From Eucommia ulmoides (Eukaryota; Streptophyta; Magnoliopsida; Garryales; Eucommiaceae), in assembly GCA_016647705.1 (NCBI GenBank), contig CM028338.1, positions 14,468,240-14,532,239 on the forward strand: a stretch of DNA of 64,000 nucleotides, read 5' to 3'. The position numbers were made by a program, and so were the translations under genes. Shown piece by piece: positions 23,373-36,620 of the stretch. The first letter of the stretch is position 1. Each line of letters opens with the position of its first letter. The notes below the pieces were generated by a model. The model was not told the DNA's origin and did no database searches. It worked only from the letters and a program-made list of their open reading frames with translations.

Positions 23373-23689
23373 ACATAAGAAAAACATAAAACTATTGAAT
23401 TTGACTGAATTCAATAAAGTAAAAGTTTTAAGTCAATTTCGAAATTTTTAAAATTAAAGGGAGACTAAGATAACTTTATTAAAGTTTGATTTTCATTAAA
23501 TCACCTCTAATATGAATAAAAATTAGTTACTATCCTTTAATTATAAGAAATTTCACCAAATTACATCGGTTAACTACTTTGACTATTGAAACATTTACTA
23601 TCATCGGTTTTGTCTATTCGACACAAATAATACTTATTTAAATACTTGTTTGAAGTTCAAATATTCATAAATCCAATGCGCAAGACCAT
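21320..23689. other. AT-rich intergenic DNA, no gene seen
   Basis: Contains an A-run at about 21966-21986 and an AT dinucleotide run at 23341-23366. An open frame at 23038-23367 (109 codons) runs into the AT repeat and shows no recognisable domain or codon bias, so I leave it out. A short GC-richer patch at 22060-22200 is unassigned. Confidence 0.5.
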
Positions 23690-26110
23690 GATCAAGGCAT
23701 GGAAATGTTACGACAAGTCCAAGTTAGACAACGTAACTAGGGATTAAGACTCAAAACCATTTCCAAGTCCAAGTTACACAATGTAACTAGGGATTAAGAC
23801 TCGATTTGAAATCGACCAAAACCGAATTCATCTTGATTAATCCTCAAAGCCCAATGAATCAAGGGCCCAATCAATCATTTAATGACTCATAAAAGAGCAT
23901 TAAAATGACTAAGACACCCATAGGATATTCTCTACAGGAAAGAAACTAAATCACTTAGGAGGTAATTAACCGTTATCGAAACTAAATTGATTCAGTTTGC
24001 CTTCTAAGCAAGGCATTTAATTAGCATTAAATACTTGGGATGATATGGATAGGCTACATTCGAGGAATAAAGATATTAATGAGAGTTTAATGATAATTAA
24101 TGAGAATGTGACTACCCGTTATTAAAACTAAATCAATCCGATTCGCCACCTAAGCAAGACATTTAATGAGAATTAAATGTTCATCCCATCAAGCATTTAA
24201 TGCTTGGGATGACATGGATTGGGTGGATTCAAAGAATATAGATATTTTGTTCAAAATATCTTAGGGTTAACTAAAACTCTTGAAATGTAACTACTGGTTA
24301 CAAGACAAACTAATTTGATTTGATTAAAATCCAACCAATTTCAAGCCCATCACATCAAGGGTCATCATCAAACATTAAATGCAAAGTGACTCATCAAGAC
24401 CATGTGCACTGAACCTTGGAAGCATTAATGACAACCAAACCGAAATAGTGAAACTAATAGGTACTTAGCCAACCGGAAGTGTCACTTCATGCCATCAATT
24501 CACCCATGTGCAACCAATCACATTGAAGATTGTATAATGATTGACAATGATTGCTTGAATTTTTCATAGATTTGGTAATCATTACTAAATCTTTGAAAAT
24601 CCAACACAATCTTCAAACTTCGTTCAAATCTATTCAAGATCAAGACAAGAGAAGATCATCCCCAAGCCAACACAAATCATAGGAATGAACCTAGGATGGT
24701 CTGCGCATTGCCCAATGCATAGACCCCCAGGTCTATATATACTGGGGCTGGTTTTTATTTTTCAACACTTGGAAACCTCTCATTCTCTCTCTAGGTTCGA
24801 GCAAATCTCTTGGGTTCTAGGGTTTTCAAGAATCTCTTCAATAAAACCTTGAAATTTTTTGCTGAAATTCTGCCTCAAAGGAAGTTTTTGAAGAAAGAAT
24901 TCGAGGATCTAACGGAAATCGATCAAGGACAACCAAAAAAGATCAAAGAGGAAAGGAAGGTAATCACTTAGGGAATACTACTTCCCCTAAGTAGGTATGT
25001 CTTTTTGAAACACCCTTTGATCTTAACTTAAATATGCATATTATGTTTGTACATAGCATGATCATGTAGTATTCAAACTTAAATATCATGTACATAGCAT
25101 GTGTAACAAGTAATCAAGACAAAAATATCGAAAACATGTCAAAATCATCAAACTATGTTAAAAACATCCAAGAACATCAAGAACACATCTAGAACATGAG
25201 GAACACATAAAACCAAACTTAAACGAATTACATGATGACTTATTTCTCATTAATCTGAGATACGTAGGCAACTCACGTATGGGTTTAGTCACATATCTAA
25301 ATAATTTAGTTTTAGTTTGCATGCTAGAACTACATGCCGACCTAATTCCTTGTGTTTACCGGGATATGTAGGCAACCCTTATAATGTTAAATCTTTAAAA
25401 AATACAAAAAACATTTCATTTCATATTGCTTGCATGTTGAAACTACATGTCGACTTGATTCCTTGTGAAAACAGGGATATGTAGGAAATCTTTATAAGGT
25501 TCGGTCGTTTAATATTTATGTTTATTATATACTGTTATTGGGTTGTAACTATTTAGATTAGTGTAGTATTTATTTATTTTTCATTACATCATGTAAAAAA
25601 TGCATAAAAAGGCAAAACTTAAAAAAGGGGAATTATATTGTTAAGTAAACCAAAAAAAATTGTTTGGATCTTTTTTAAACGTGAATATTTATTTAGATTG
25701 AGGTACTGTCTTTGGACGGGTGTCTCGGATTGCGTAAAATATTTCCCGAGTATAACCGATCCCCGAACTTAAAGAAATCTATATTACAATACCTTTACGA
25801 TTCAGAACTCAAGTCATTTCAAAACAAAAAAATGAATTTCTAAAATCCCCGTGACTTAGCACACCATTTAATCTCATGCTAGATTGCAATTCTATTTTCA
25901 ACATAAAATCTCGGCCCAAGAAGTTTTTCAAAATTGACGCCTTGAAAAGCTCTTGAAAAACTATTTTCAAAATGAACGGATTTGGAGGATTTCGAGAGGG
26001 AAGAATAAAAACTTGTTTTTTTTATCTTCCCGATCTCTACTTCTTCCACTATCAAAATTCGGAGTACGTCAATATGAGTCTCATTTTAAAGCTCTCGATC
26101 TGACGGTTAA
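23690..26110 (+). mobile_element. Ogre/Tat-type long LTR (solo or remnant)
   Basis: The plus strand carries signature blocks of long Ogre/Tat-type gypsy LTRs: a TATA region (TCTATATATACTGGGG, near 24733), repeated GGGATATGTAGGCAACC-type blocks at 25255, 25370 and 25480, AAGGTTCGGTCG at 25496, and the block ACGGGTGTCTCGG followed by TAACCGATCCCCGAAC near 25715-25770. The U3 part (23690-24560) is built of diverged modules of about 150 bases. No gag or pol adjoins it. The ends are approximate because no partner LTR is present. Confidence 0.6.
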
Positions 26111-26544
26111 TATTATGTAATTATTTCATAAACACGGCCTTTTAAAAAGGTTCTATGTGAAGTCTTCATTAAAAATGCGTTTCTTGATCTAAATGGTAAT
26201 GATTCTTTTTTTTTTTTGGGGATATTTCTTTCTCCATTATAATTAACCACCCATTTTTTGGAACTGTCACATGATGTTGAGAGAAAAATATGTGTGATTG
26301 AAACATAACAATTTTTTTTTAAGTGAATTTGAATTCTAATTTGTGTGCCCTTTTAGGAGTAAACCTAACCCCCCCCCCCCCCCTTCTTTTTTCTAGCAAA
26401 ATTTGATAATTTTGTTTTATTTATATTTTTTTTTTCGCCTGTTCCATTTTCTTCAGAAACAGAACCAAAAGCAAGTGTTTAGAAAACTTGTATTCCATGT
26501 CTAAAAATTTGTTCTAAAAAATTGGAATTAAACGAAAAAAATAT
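26111..26544. other. Unassigned AT-rich DNA with a C-run
   Basis: Includes a long C-run at about 26370-26384. No gene or element recognised. Confidence 0.4.
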
Positions 26545-27390
26545 TTAAGCTAGGCTTAATAACCACTTAATTTTTAAGTGTTGAAAATTTAAATGTTGAA
26601 ATTTTACGTGCTAAAAATATTCAGAAGTTTGTTTGATAAAATTAAATTTTTAAGTGCTGAAAATTTAACTACTGAAAAAGTTTATTTGAATACTGAAAAT
26701 ATTTAATATACATAACTACCCTTGGATTTATTTGTTTTTTAAATTAAAATCAAGATAAACACAAGAAAGAAAAAATCGAGAACAAAACAATCAATTAAAA
26801 TCATATCCATCTGCAGGTGAAAGCTGCTAAGGAAGCATTTGTCCAGTGTTTCTGTTTCCAGAAAACTTGGAACTGAAACAGAAATTAGGGAACAACTCTG
26901 TTCTGCTCTTCCAGAACAGAGTGGATATGCATTTTTGAGCCGTAGAGTGGATATGCATTTTCAATTGTATTGGATATGCATATATGTTGTTTCTTATTAG
27001 AGTTGGTCAAAGAGATGTGATAGATAAGACCAACCAATAGAAAAACATTGTTGACTGGTTTTCTGATTCTAGTTCTGCTGGAACAGAAAGAAAACACACT
27101 AGGAAACAAAGAAGACGAAAGATGCTGCATTCATGCTACAATTAAGGAGTATGATGCAACTAATGAAATGAGAAACAAAAAGAGATTGAGGGGCAAAATG
27201 GTCACAATACAACTGACCACAATTAGTAAATTAAAATAAGTGGGTCATCATTGGTTAAAATTTTGGCTGAAATTTTAAGTTAATTTAATTAATTAAGTGA
27301 TATTAATTATATTTATCAAACAAATTTAATTAATTAAGTGCTTAATATAATCAATTTTAAGCTCTTAATTATATTATCAAACATGCTCTA
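26545..27390. mobile_element. Non-autonomous hAT-like DNA element (tentative)
   Basis: The left end (AATAACCACTTAATTTTTAA followed by repeated AAGTGCTGAAAATTT words) and the right end (TCTTAATTATATTATCAAAC, then ATGCTC) are imperfect inverted copies of a GTTTGATAA...TTAATTTTTAAGTG terminus. The same terminus and subterminal words occur at 31141. Subterminal repeats of this kind are usual in hAT elements. The middle carries GTTTCTGTTTCC and GAAACAGAA words. No transposase frame seen and no target duplication confirmed. Confidence 0.42.
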
Positions 27391-27899
27391 CTTGTTTTTA
27401 AGTTTCTGTTTTTATTCACAGTTTTCTCAGAACATAAATAAAGCCTACCGTAGTTATCCTTTAGTTTGCTTCTCAAACTCCTTTCCATCGGACATCAGCA
27501 ACAGCAGAAAGGAGAAATACGAGCAATAAACTAATGATACTTGAGGGATAAAAGCGAATAAATATCAAAAGGGAAAGAAATTAGTTACAAATTATGACAA
27601 GCATAATGTCAGGCTTTTCCTTCCGGCAGTGACATATTTTGAGTGCATTTTTTTCGTTACCTCTGGGAACAACCACATGCATTTACCTTTGTCTTCACCC
27701 GAAGAAAGACGCACACACCAAAAGCATGAGAGAGAGAGAGGATTAGCATACGTCAATTTTTCTTTCTTCACTATCTATAATATCAGTTACACTCTCTATG
27801 TATATTCTTATAAAAGAAACACAAGATTCAAAATGCAAATTTCAATTCGAACGACCAATACACATGCAATAGAACATTTCTACGAAAGTTGTTATAATT
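27391..27899. other. Unassigned DNA
   Basis: AT-rich with a short GA run near 27727. I see no supported gene or repeat. Confidence 0.4.
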
Positions 27900-28304
27900 C
27901 TGAAGAGGCGAATATTAAGAGAGAAAATAAAATGATTGTATTGATACATGTAAAATGTAAAATGTTATAGAGATATACAAAGAGTCTATATATAGACAGT
28001 GATTAAGAATTTTTTAGTGGGATTAAGATTTAACCTAGTAGGCCAAAGACTATATACATATACTGACATTCTCCCTCAAACTCAAGGTGATAAATCAAAC
28101 GCGAACTTCAATTTAGAAAGCAAAGTGTGAATGAGTCCAAATGGATGGACCTTGGTAAAAATATCTGTTGTTTGATCTGCGAATTGATGGAGTAAAAACG
28201 AACAGTATTCTGGAGAATGTGTTGACGGATGAAGTGACAATCAGTTTCGATGTGTTTTATACGGTTGTGGAAAACGTCATCATGAGCATTTTGAATAATA
28301 CTCT
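27900..28304 (-). mobile_element. Copia 3' end (RNase H tail, purine tract, LTR)
   Basis: Minus-strand fossil. 28304-28110 resembles the RNase H/C-terminal end of Copia pol (pattern HDDVFHNRIKHIETDCHFIR). A purine tract in minus-strand sense (TTTGAGGGAGAA) precedes an LTR that starts TGTCAGTATATG near 28068 and carries a TATATATAG box. The left end of the LTR is unclear. The SIRE-like element begins exactly at 28305, so it inserted into this Copia. It is broken. Confidence 0.62.
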
Positions 28305-29787
28305 TGTTGGCCCAGTGAGCTACCCAAGAGGGGTGAATTGGGTAATTATAAAAAATTTAAACAAATTTCTTATCTTTCAACACTTAAATAATTAAATAAT
28401 CAATTTATCCTAAATTGATTATTATCTTTATAACGCAACGGATAAGTTTTCAAATCTAGATGCACACCCAAACAATAAAAATATAAATAATGTAAATCAA
28501 TGCAGCATACAAGGATATATCCTAGTTCACCAAACTACTCTTGCCTAATCCAATCCTTCGAGCCCACTAGATTCATTTAATAGGTAAGAACCAAATCTTT
28601 ACACAATGATTCTTTTACAGGCTCATAATCAACCTTTATAATTTCCTTTTCACAGGTTAAGGAATAACCTCTATTTTTTTATCAAGTTAAATATTAACCT
28701 AATTCTTTTATACCTTAGGCCAAGAATCAAAGCTCACCCCAAAACACTCCAAATATTCTTTTCACCGGTAAGGATGAAACTGTTGCAATTCACTCAATTT
28801 TAATTCTAATCAGGAAGAATCAAGTCTATCTCTTTTCAAAGGAAAATAGTAACATAACCTTTTTATCCAATAGGTAAATGTTAAACCTCAATTTCTTTAC
28901 TGGAAGAGATCGAAACCCAAACTACCTCTGATTAGATACTCCCAAAAGTATCTAATCCGCATAAATTCACCGATTACAAAAATCGATAAGTTTCTTCCCA
29001 CTCGGAGATTCTTCCACCTCAAATCAATTAAATTCAATTAATGTCCCAAATTTACTAGTGATAAAATTTATGTGAGGAATTCAAAATCTGATTATAAAAG
29101 AAGCGGGTAGCACAAAATTGAGCACGTAATCAGATTATAACAAAAATCATTTTAAAAAGAATTTTTATACTTTTGAAGTTCAAAAACAATTTTATCAAGA
29201 TCTTATCAACCAATAAAATATAGAAAAATTATATGCAATAAAGATTAATAGCTTGGAAAGATCTCACCAGAATAACACCGAACGATTATAGATTGAAACT
29301 ATAGACAACTTAAATCGGTGATGCCAATTGCACAATTGATCTCACAAAATAATATCAGAATAACAATTCTTAGAAAACTCAGGAACACTTAGTTCTTGAT
29401 TGATTGGGATGGCTAATATTCAAAATTCGTAGGTCTATATAAAATAATTTGAAACATGTCCTCCAACGGGTAGTTTCCTCAAGATAGGCCTCTAAAGGGA
29501 ACCTATAGATCCCATACATCATTACCTTTAATTTGTCGTATATTTGACTTAAATATGACTTTTAAAATATTCAATTTAGTCCCTCAAATTATTTCTCAAC
29601 CTCAAATTTATTTCTCAAATTAAATATATAGGAAGTATTCAATGAATTAAATTGAGAAACACTTTAATTTAATGTACCATATCTATAGGGATATCCCCAA
29701 AATAGCTCCAAACGATATGCCAAAAAACTGCTAGCAACGACTAGTTTTAGATATGATGCTTAAAAGCCTTGAAATTCAAATAATAAA

Positions 29788-30092
29788 GTCAGTTGACCGA
29801 CTTCTGCACCATCGATCGACCGATCGATACAGGATACTAGCCAAGCCTTTCTCAAACACTAGTTGGTTGACCGATCCCCTATGGGTCAGTTGACCGATCG
29901 ATACAGGATGCAATATCAGGCCAAATTTCAGCCCTGGTCGGTTGACGGATCGATACAGGGAGTTTATCTTTCAGCCATCGGTTGATCGATCTACCTTGAT
30001 CTAGTTGACCGATCAATTTCTAGACTCATCATTTTCCAACCTACACCCATCGGTTGACTGAACCTCCATGATCAATTGACCAATACTTGCTG
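29788..30092. repeat. Array of GGTTGACCGATCGAT words in LTR U3 (copy B)
   Basis: About eight TTGACC/TTGACT words in CCATCGGTTGACCGATC-like units, at the same place in the LTR as in copy A. Confidence 0.6.
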
Positions 30093-31138
30093 GAACACTA
30101 AAGCTCATTTATATTTCAACTCCAATCTTTAACGTTTTAGACCATTTAACCGATTTCTTTTCTCAGTTAACTAAATTGAAATTATTAATAAATTTTAAAC
30201 ACTAATCTTACTGAGGTCAATTTTTATTTTTCAATTTCACATTGGAGTAAATAATTTAACTTAATTAGGACATTAATATAAACACACATAAATATAAATC
30301 ATTTAATTTATGTCGTGTGTGATCCTAATCGGGATACATTAAGAGTAAAATAGATTTGAGTTGTTTTCACCTAAATTCTTTAGAGTCTTTAATCTCTTAA
30401 TGTCTGTCTCTGCATCCTTCACAATTATTTCATGATATTATTATGATTGGAACTCTTTAAACTGAAATACTCAATAAAAACATTAGTTACATAAAAAATA
30501 TCAACATTTAATTATCCATCAAAATCCCGGGATTAAGAATCTCCCCTTTTTGATAATGACAATTAACTTTAATTTTCTTCAAAATAAGAATGTAACCACG
30601 CTCTCCCTAAATCCGAGGATGAGTTTTTTTAACTCGTTAAAGCACAACCGTAAATAATAATTTAAAAACACATCAGATATTCAACGAAATACAAAATATG
30701 ATCAAAGAAATTCAAGAAAGCAACATGATCACAATATCAATATTCTCCCCCTATATCAGTGCAATGCTTAGGCGAACAAATCCTAAATATTAATGAGCTC
30801 GTTTAAGCTCAAACATTGTTTCCCCTTTATATATTTCTCTTTTATCAATCAATTCAACTCATTAAGAATAATTAATAAACACCAAGATTCTCTCCCCTGT
30901 TGTCATCTCAAAATGTGAGGAAGGGGAATCAAAAATATCATTCTTAGCATGCAATCTCCCCTATATAATTGTAAACAAGCAAATTCATGCATAGGAGAAT
31001 AAACTTAAGATAATCATAACATTTTAACAATGTAGCATGAAATTATATAATTTTAATTATTTGACATGCCTTATTCATGATACTGATTAATATCTTCCCT
31101 ATAGATAGAATCAAGAAACGTGTAATCTTTAATGCACT

Positions 31139-31550
31139 AAGGGCTTGTTTGATAACAACTTAATTTTTAAGTGCTGAAAATTAAGTGCTGAAATTTTAAG
31201 TGCTGAAAATTTAAGAAGGTTGTTTGATAAAATTGTGCTAAAAATAAAGTGCTGATTTTTTATTTATTTATTTGATAAGTACAATATTTGTATACTAAAA
31301 ATTGTTTAATTTACATAACTACCTTTGAATTAAGATAATGTGAAAAAAAAAAAAAAATTGAGAACAAAGCATTAAAATCAGGATGCCATTTAAAAAAAAA
31401 TTATATTAAAATTAAAAGTAGAAATTAACCTAAACATATGTAAATATTATGTGTTTTTTTATGTAGTTTGATTACTTAAATTAAATTATAACAATAATTT
31501 AAATATAAAATAAAATTAAAACCATAAAATAATCCAAAATTAATTCAATT
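31139..31550. mobile_element. Non-autonomous hAT-like insertion, second copy (tentative)
   Basis: Starts GGGCTTGTTTGATAAC, then TTAATTTTTAAGTGCTGAAA with three tandem AAGTGCTGAA words. It matches the left end of 26545-27390. The flanking sequence TAATGCACTA matches uninterrupted DNA at 54030-54040 in the sister SIRE-like copy, which supports an insertion here. The right end is unclear. Confidence 0.42.
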
Positions 31551-31554
31551 CTCA

Positions 31555-32690
31555 TTAATCATAATTACCTTCTATATTTTTTGGCACGACTTTGCTTTTT
31601 ACCTCATTTGTACTCATGATTGATTTGGATGCACAATTCTTCTTGGCCTGTCTGTATCCTCTCTGCCTTTGATTATTTTCATTTGATTCATTGATGATTC
31701 CCTTTGCACGTATTACTTGTGGCTTCTTAGTGATATCCCATCTTGGCTTTGATACATCTTTTCTATTTGCACATGTCTCTTGTGATTTCTTTGCAACTTC
31801 ACATCTTGGCTTTGGTAAATATCTTCGCTTTGCACGCATCGCTTGTGGATCCTTGATGACTTCCTATCTTGCCTTTGGTATAACCTCTTTGTTAGTTCTT
31901 TTGGGTTCACTCCCGACATTATGTAACTATGGACAAGACATTTCAATAGCTCTCTTTGGTATCCATTTCATTTTGGATCCATTATTATTAGATATAAACT
32001 TAGGGCTCTTGAACGGACATGATACTTTAAAATGACCAACCATATTGCAATAATAACATCTCAATTTCGATTGATTATCATTGAAAGCACGAGATGTAAA
32101 GCATAAATCATTTCTAACAATAACAACATTACAATTATTGGCTTGTGATGAAGGATAAGATGATGAAACGTATCCACTTTCATAAATTGTTTTAAAACAT
32201 AAAAAAACTTTTTCAGAAGCTTTTGAAACAGACTTGAGGTCGGATTTTATTTTTTCAAAATTTTTCTTAAGTAAATCGATTTTTGATTCAAGATCTGACA
32301 TTTGTCTGGAAATCATGTCAAAATTATTTTTAAAACTCTGTTTTCATTTCCAAGAAAATCCACTTTAGAGAGCAAATTATTAATTTCAAAAAATGATGTC
32401 TAAAAACTTTTTTGTACCACAATAATCATCCAAATGCACTTTAATTTTTCAAACACTTTTTTCTCTATTTTCAAATGAATCAATTTTGTTTTTTTTAAAA
32501 CAAGTTTTCTTTGACAAAAAGGAGTGTGACAGAAAATAATTTCTCCATGACAATATGGACATTTTTATTATCATCATCTCCATCACTACCACAAGAATCA
32601 TAAACAACATTTTCATTTATGAATCTATTACCATCAAAAGAGGATACACAAAAAAATCATCCATAGTGTGTGCACATGACCGGTTTAGCT
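31555..32690 (-). pseudogene. SIRE-like gag, C-terminal half (copy B)
   Basis: Broken fossil. The minus strand shows a coiled-coil-like segment (DLESKIDLLKKNFEKIKSDL), a zinc knuckle (CYYCNMVGHFKVSC, CX2CX4HX4C) near 32030 and a basic tail (NNGSKMKWIPKRA). It is the same region as in copies at 5062 and 54700. The N-terminal gag domain and all of pol are absent. Confidence 0.7.
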
Positions 32691-35504
32691 AGGATGTTAA
32701 GCTTAATTGAGCTAAAATCAACTTTAATACCAATTGTTGGCCTAGTGAGTTTTCCAAGAGAGGGGTTAATTGGGTAGTTATAAAAAAAAATTAAACAAAT
32801 TTCTTATCTTTCAACACTTAAATAATCAAATAATCAATTTATCCTAAAGCGATTATTATTTTTATAACGCAATAGATAAGTTTTCAAATCTAGATGCACA
32901 CCGAAATAACAAAAATATAAATAATATAAATCAATGCAACACACAATGATATATCTTGGGTCATCAAGCTACTCTTGGCTAATTCAGTCCTCCGAGCCCA
33001 ACAAAGATTTGAACCCACTAAACTACTAGATTTATTTAACAGGTAGGAACCAAACCTTTATACATTGATTCTTTTATAGGCTTAGAATCAACCTTTCCAT
33101 TTTTTTTTTCATAGATTAAGGAAGAACCTCTATCTTTTTATTAGGCTAAAGATTAAACTAATTATTTTATACCTTAGGCTAAGAATCAAAGCTCATCCAA
33201 AACCACTCCAAGTGTCATTTTCACTAGTAAGGATGGAACCATTGCAATTAACTCAATTTTAATTCTAATAAGGAAGAATCGAGCCAATCCCTTTTCACGG
33301 AAAAAGAGTAACCTAACTTTTTTATCCAATAGGTAAAGGTCAAACCTCAATCTCTTTATCGAAAAAGATCGAAACCCAAGCTACCTTTGACTAGATACTC
33401 TCAATAGTATCTAATCCACATAAACTCACCAATTACAAAAATCGATAAGTTTCTTCCCACTCGAAACTTCTACCACCTCAAATCAATTAAAATCAATTAA
33501 TGTCCCGAATTTACTAGTGATAGAATTTATGTGAGGAATTCAAAATATGATTATAAAAGAAGTGGATAGCACAAGATTGAACATGTAATCAAATTATAAC
33601 AAAAATCATTTTAAAAGAATTTTTATGCTCTTTAAAGTTCAAAAATAATTTTATCAAGATTTTATCAACCAAGCAAATATAGAAAAATGAATACGCAATA
33701 AAGGTTAATAACTTGGAAAGATCTCACCTGGATAACACTGAAAGATTATAGATTGAAACGTAAAATTTTGCTAGTTCTCGAGCAAAACACTAACACTAAA
33801 CTAAACAAACTAGCTAAACATGAAAAACTTGAAACACAAAAGAAGTAAATGCATGTAAGTATAAAGTTCAATCGAAAGGACCAATTTGTTCCTCCCTCAA
33901 CATCCCTAAATCTGATCAAGTTTGGGAAATAACCCACACCACGTGGTGTTCTAGAATTTCAACATTCAATATTAATAAAAACCATTCTAGATCCATTGAA
34001 TGTGTGTGTGTAAGAACTCAAATGCATAATTACACACATACTGGATTGGATTATTTAATTGTTAAGTTCATAATGTATATCCTTTAAGGATTCAGGAAAA
34101 CCATACGCTTGATTAGGGTTTACTATCTACTAATGTAGGCTCGGATATTCACAGAGATCAATAGGGCTTGGTTTGGCTTTGGAGAACGACCATGGGTATC
34201 ACTGGAATTGAAAATAGATAATCGGTTTAATTGATCGATACCCGAGGAAAAATCGCTTGTTGCTATCCTCTCTCATAACCCAACACTTTTAGAGTACAAT
34301 TCTGAATAAGTAACGAAGATCGTGTATATTCACTTGTCAAAAGAAAAGAAAATGAAAACACTATTCAAATAGGTGTTTTTTTTGTTTTTACCACATTCCT
34401 AAATTAATTCGAATAATAATTGTTTTAGGAGTGTGCAAAAAGAAGTTAGAGAAACACACCCAAAAACTTATTCGAATTTATAAAATTTTAGGAATATGCA
34501 AAAAGAAATGGTAGAAACATACCCCTAAACTTATTTTAGCAGCATGCGAAAAGAAATACGAAAGTGACAAGTGAATAAACTAATACCGAGTCAATAAAAA
34601 TTCAACTGAAACCCTACTGCTCACTTGATTTTACTAAATTTGAAAATTAGGCTTAGCGACATTGGTATAGGAAAAATTTAAATGAAAAGAGTATTTGAAC
34701 ATTTTCAGAATTGATTACGTTATCGGCTTCGATAGGAGAAATAAGGGATAAAATTTTTTAGGTTAGCTACAACGGTTCAAGCAAAAAAATGACGGCCTAA
34801 ATCACGTCTCCGGAATTACCTTACCTAGGATTTGGTCTCAAGTTTCCCCCAAATCAAGTTCTAGATTCCTCATTTTTGTCATTAACTTCATATGGAATAA
34901 TCGGCGTCTAATTGCTCAGATTATTATACATTGAGTCTGAATGTCGTGCGATTTTAGGATCGAGATAATTTTTGCCCAATCGACATGTTAAGCACACAAA
35001 ACACACATGGAAGGCATTACATCCGACCTCAATATGCAATTAGGGGATAATTCTCATCATCGGGACTTGGCCCAAATGAACTCAACAACTAAACATGCAA
35101 ATACAACCTCATACATACACAATTCTAAACTAAATCTAATACTAACATACATACTAATCTAAAAACTACAGATGCAAAAACAAGGATTAAATTAAACTGG
35201 ATATTAAAAACTAAAACATTAATTAAAACAATAAAATACATACATAAATATAATTCTGTACATCCAAAAAACAATTTGCATTTTATTCAAAAAATAATAG
35301 TTCATCATTCTTCTACAAAAACACAAAAATGGATGAACACTCCCAAACTTAAACATGGCAGTGTCCACACTGTCTAGCAGCGAACCCAATAACTGAATAT
35401 AACATGTAAAAATAGAAACCTGGGTTCGGACACATACCTAGGAGATAAGATAGATAAGTCTTACCTATTACTGTTCACCTGGGGAAGGATCATCACCACC
35501 ACTT

Positions 35505-36620
35505 TCACGTCGGAAGGGAAACTGTGGTGGTTGCAAAAGGTGCGGTGGCACCGGCGGCATAGTCGAAAAAGAATGCATATCGATGCCGAAGTACCCTACA
35601 TAAGTCGGTTGACTTCATTTTGATAGCGTCCATATTGGTCTTGGCAAGTCCATAGCTTGTATTGCCCTTGTCAAAGATCTCAGAGTTCTTGGCAAACTTG
35701 CTCCCCATCGAATCTGGCCCGTCCGGGTGCCTCGGGAGCTGGGGCCCCAAAAGGCCCTGCCTCGTCTTTTGCTTGCTCTTCATCCTCTTCCGCTCCTCCT
35801 GAGGTTTGGCCTTGAGCGCTCCCCTTTGACATCCTTGCAATAATGGCCGCATCGAGGGCATTGATTGGAAAAAACGGGCTGTCCCCATGGATCACCACCC
35901 CGGTTTTCCGACACAACTCCGTGAGTAAGTTTGGAATGGGTAGGCCTCATTTGGTTGTCCCCGCGGTATGTAGAATCGAAGAATATATGTGAGATCTGAC
36001 GTCGAGCGATTTTTCCCGCTGTATAGAATGTAACGCAATAGCCCGCTCATTTGACACATCCAAAAAGTGAGAGGTTGGGATCAGGCTGCCACATATGAAG
36101 TGGTACCATATCTTTGGCACTGTCTTTAGGAATCTGGCGGGGAAATTTGCTTGATCCAGCCCTTTGATGGTCCATTGGACATTGCACATAGTAAGGGCCT
36201 GGATTATATCCTCCATACTTGGCGTGTACCTCTCATATGGCTCTTGAAAAGGCTGTGGTGGTCCCACTCCCAATACCTTGTTCAATGTTTTAGGACTGAA
36301 GTTGATAATCTTTCCTCAGACCTTTGTCCGGTTCTGTTGAGCTTCAGTGTCATTTGCGTAGAACTCTTGGACTATAGAAACTTCACCGATGGGAGGCGAT
36401 TTGCCAAAATACTCCCAACCTCGGCTTTGAATAACACCTTGAAATTCTTCCCGAGATCTTCTAGGGGCCCAAATCCTCACTAATTTATGCACGGCCTGGT
36501 GAACTCATGCTTAAGGAAATGCTCATCGACTTTCTTTGAAATGAATCGGGTGGAATCGAAGTCAGGAGCTGACCCCGATCCTTCACCCCTTGCCCTCTTC
36601 GAAGCAACTCTTTTAGGCAT
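35505..36620 (-). pseudogene. Athila/Tat leader ORF, putative plant transposon protein domain
   Basis: Broken fossil on the minus strand. The start near 36620 has a basic N-terminus (MPKRVASKRARGEGSGSAPD) followed by an RFISKKVDEHFLKHEF-type stretch. The middle shows the pattern FLKTVPKIWYHFICGSLIPT and NERAIALHSI, then LCRKTGV, which I associate with the plant mobile/transposon-like domain found upstream of gag in Athila and Tat elements. The C-terminal part is Glu/Gly/Ala-rich. Function is unknown. Confidence 0.55.

Noticed and set aside
27629-27970. 113-codon plus-strand open frame
   Set aside because: No domain; it runs antisense into the Copia LTR region.
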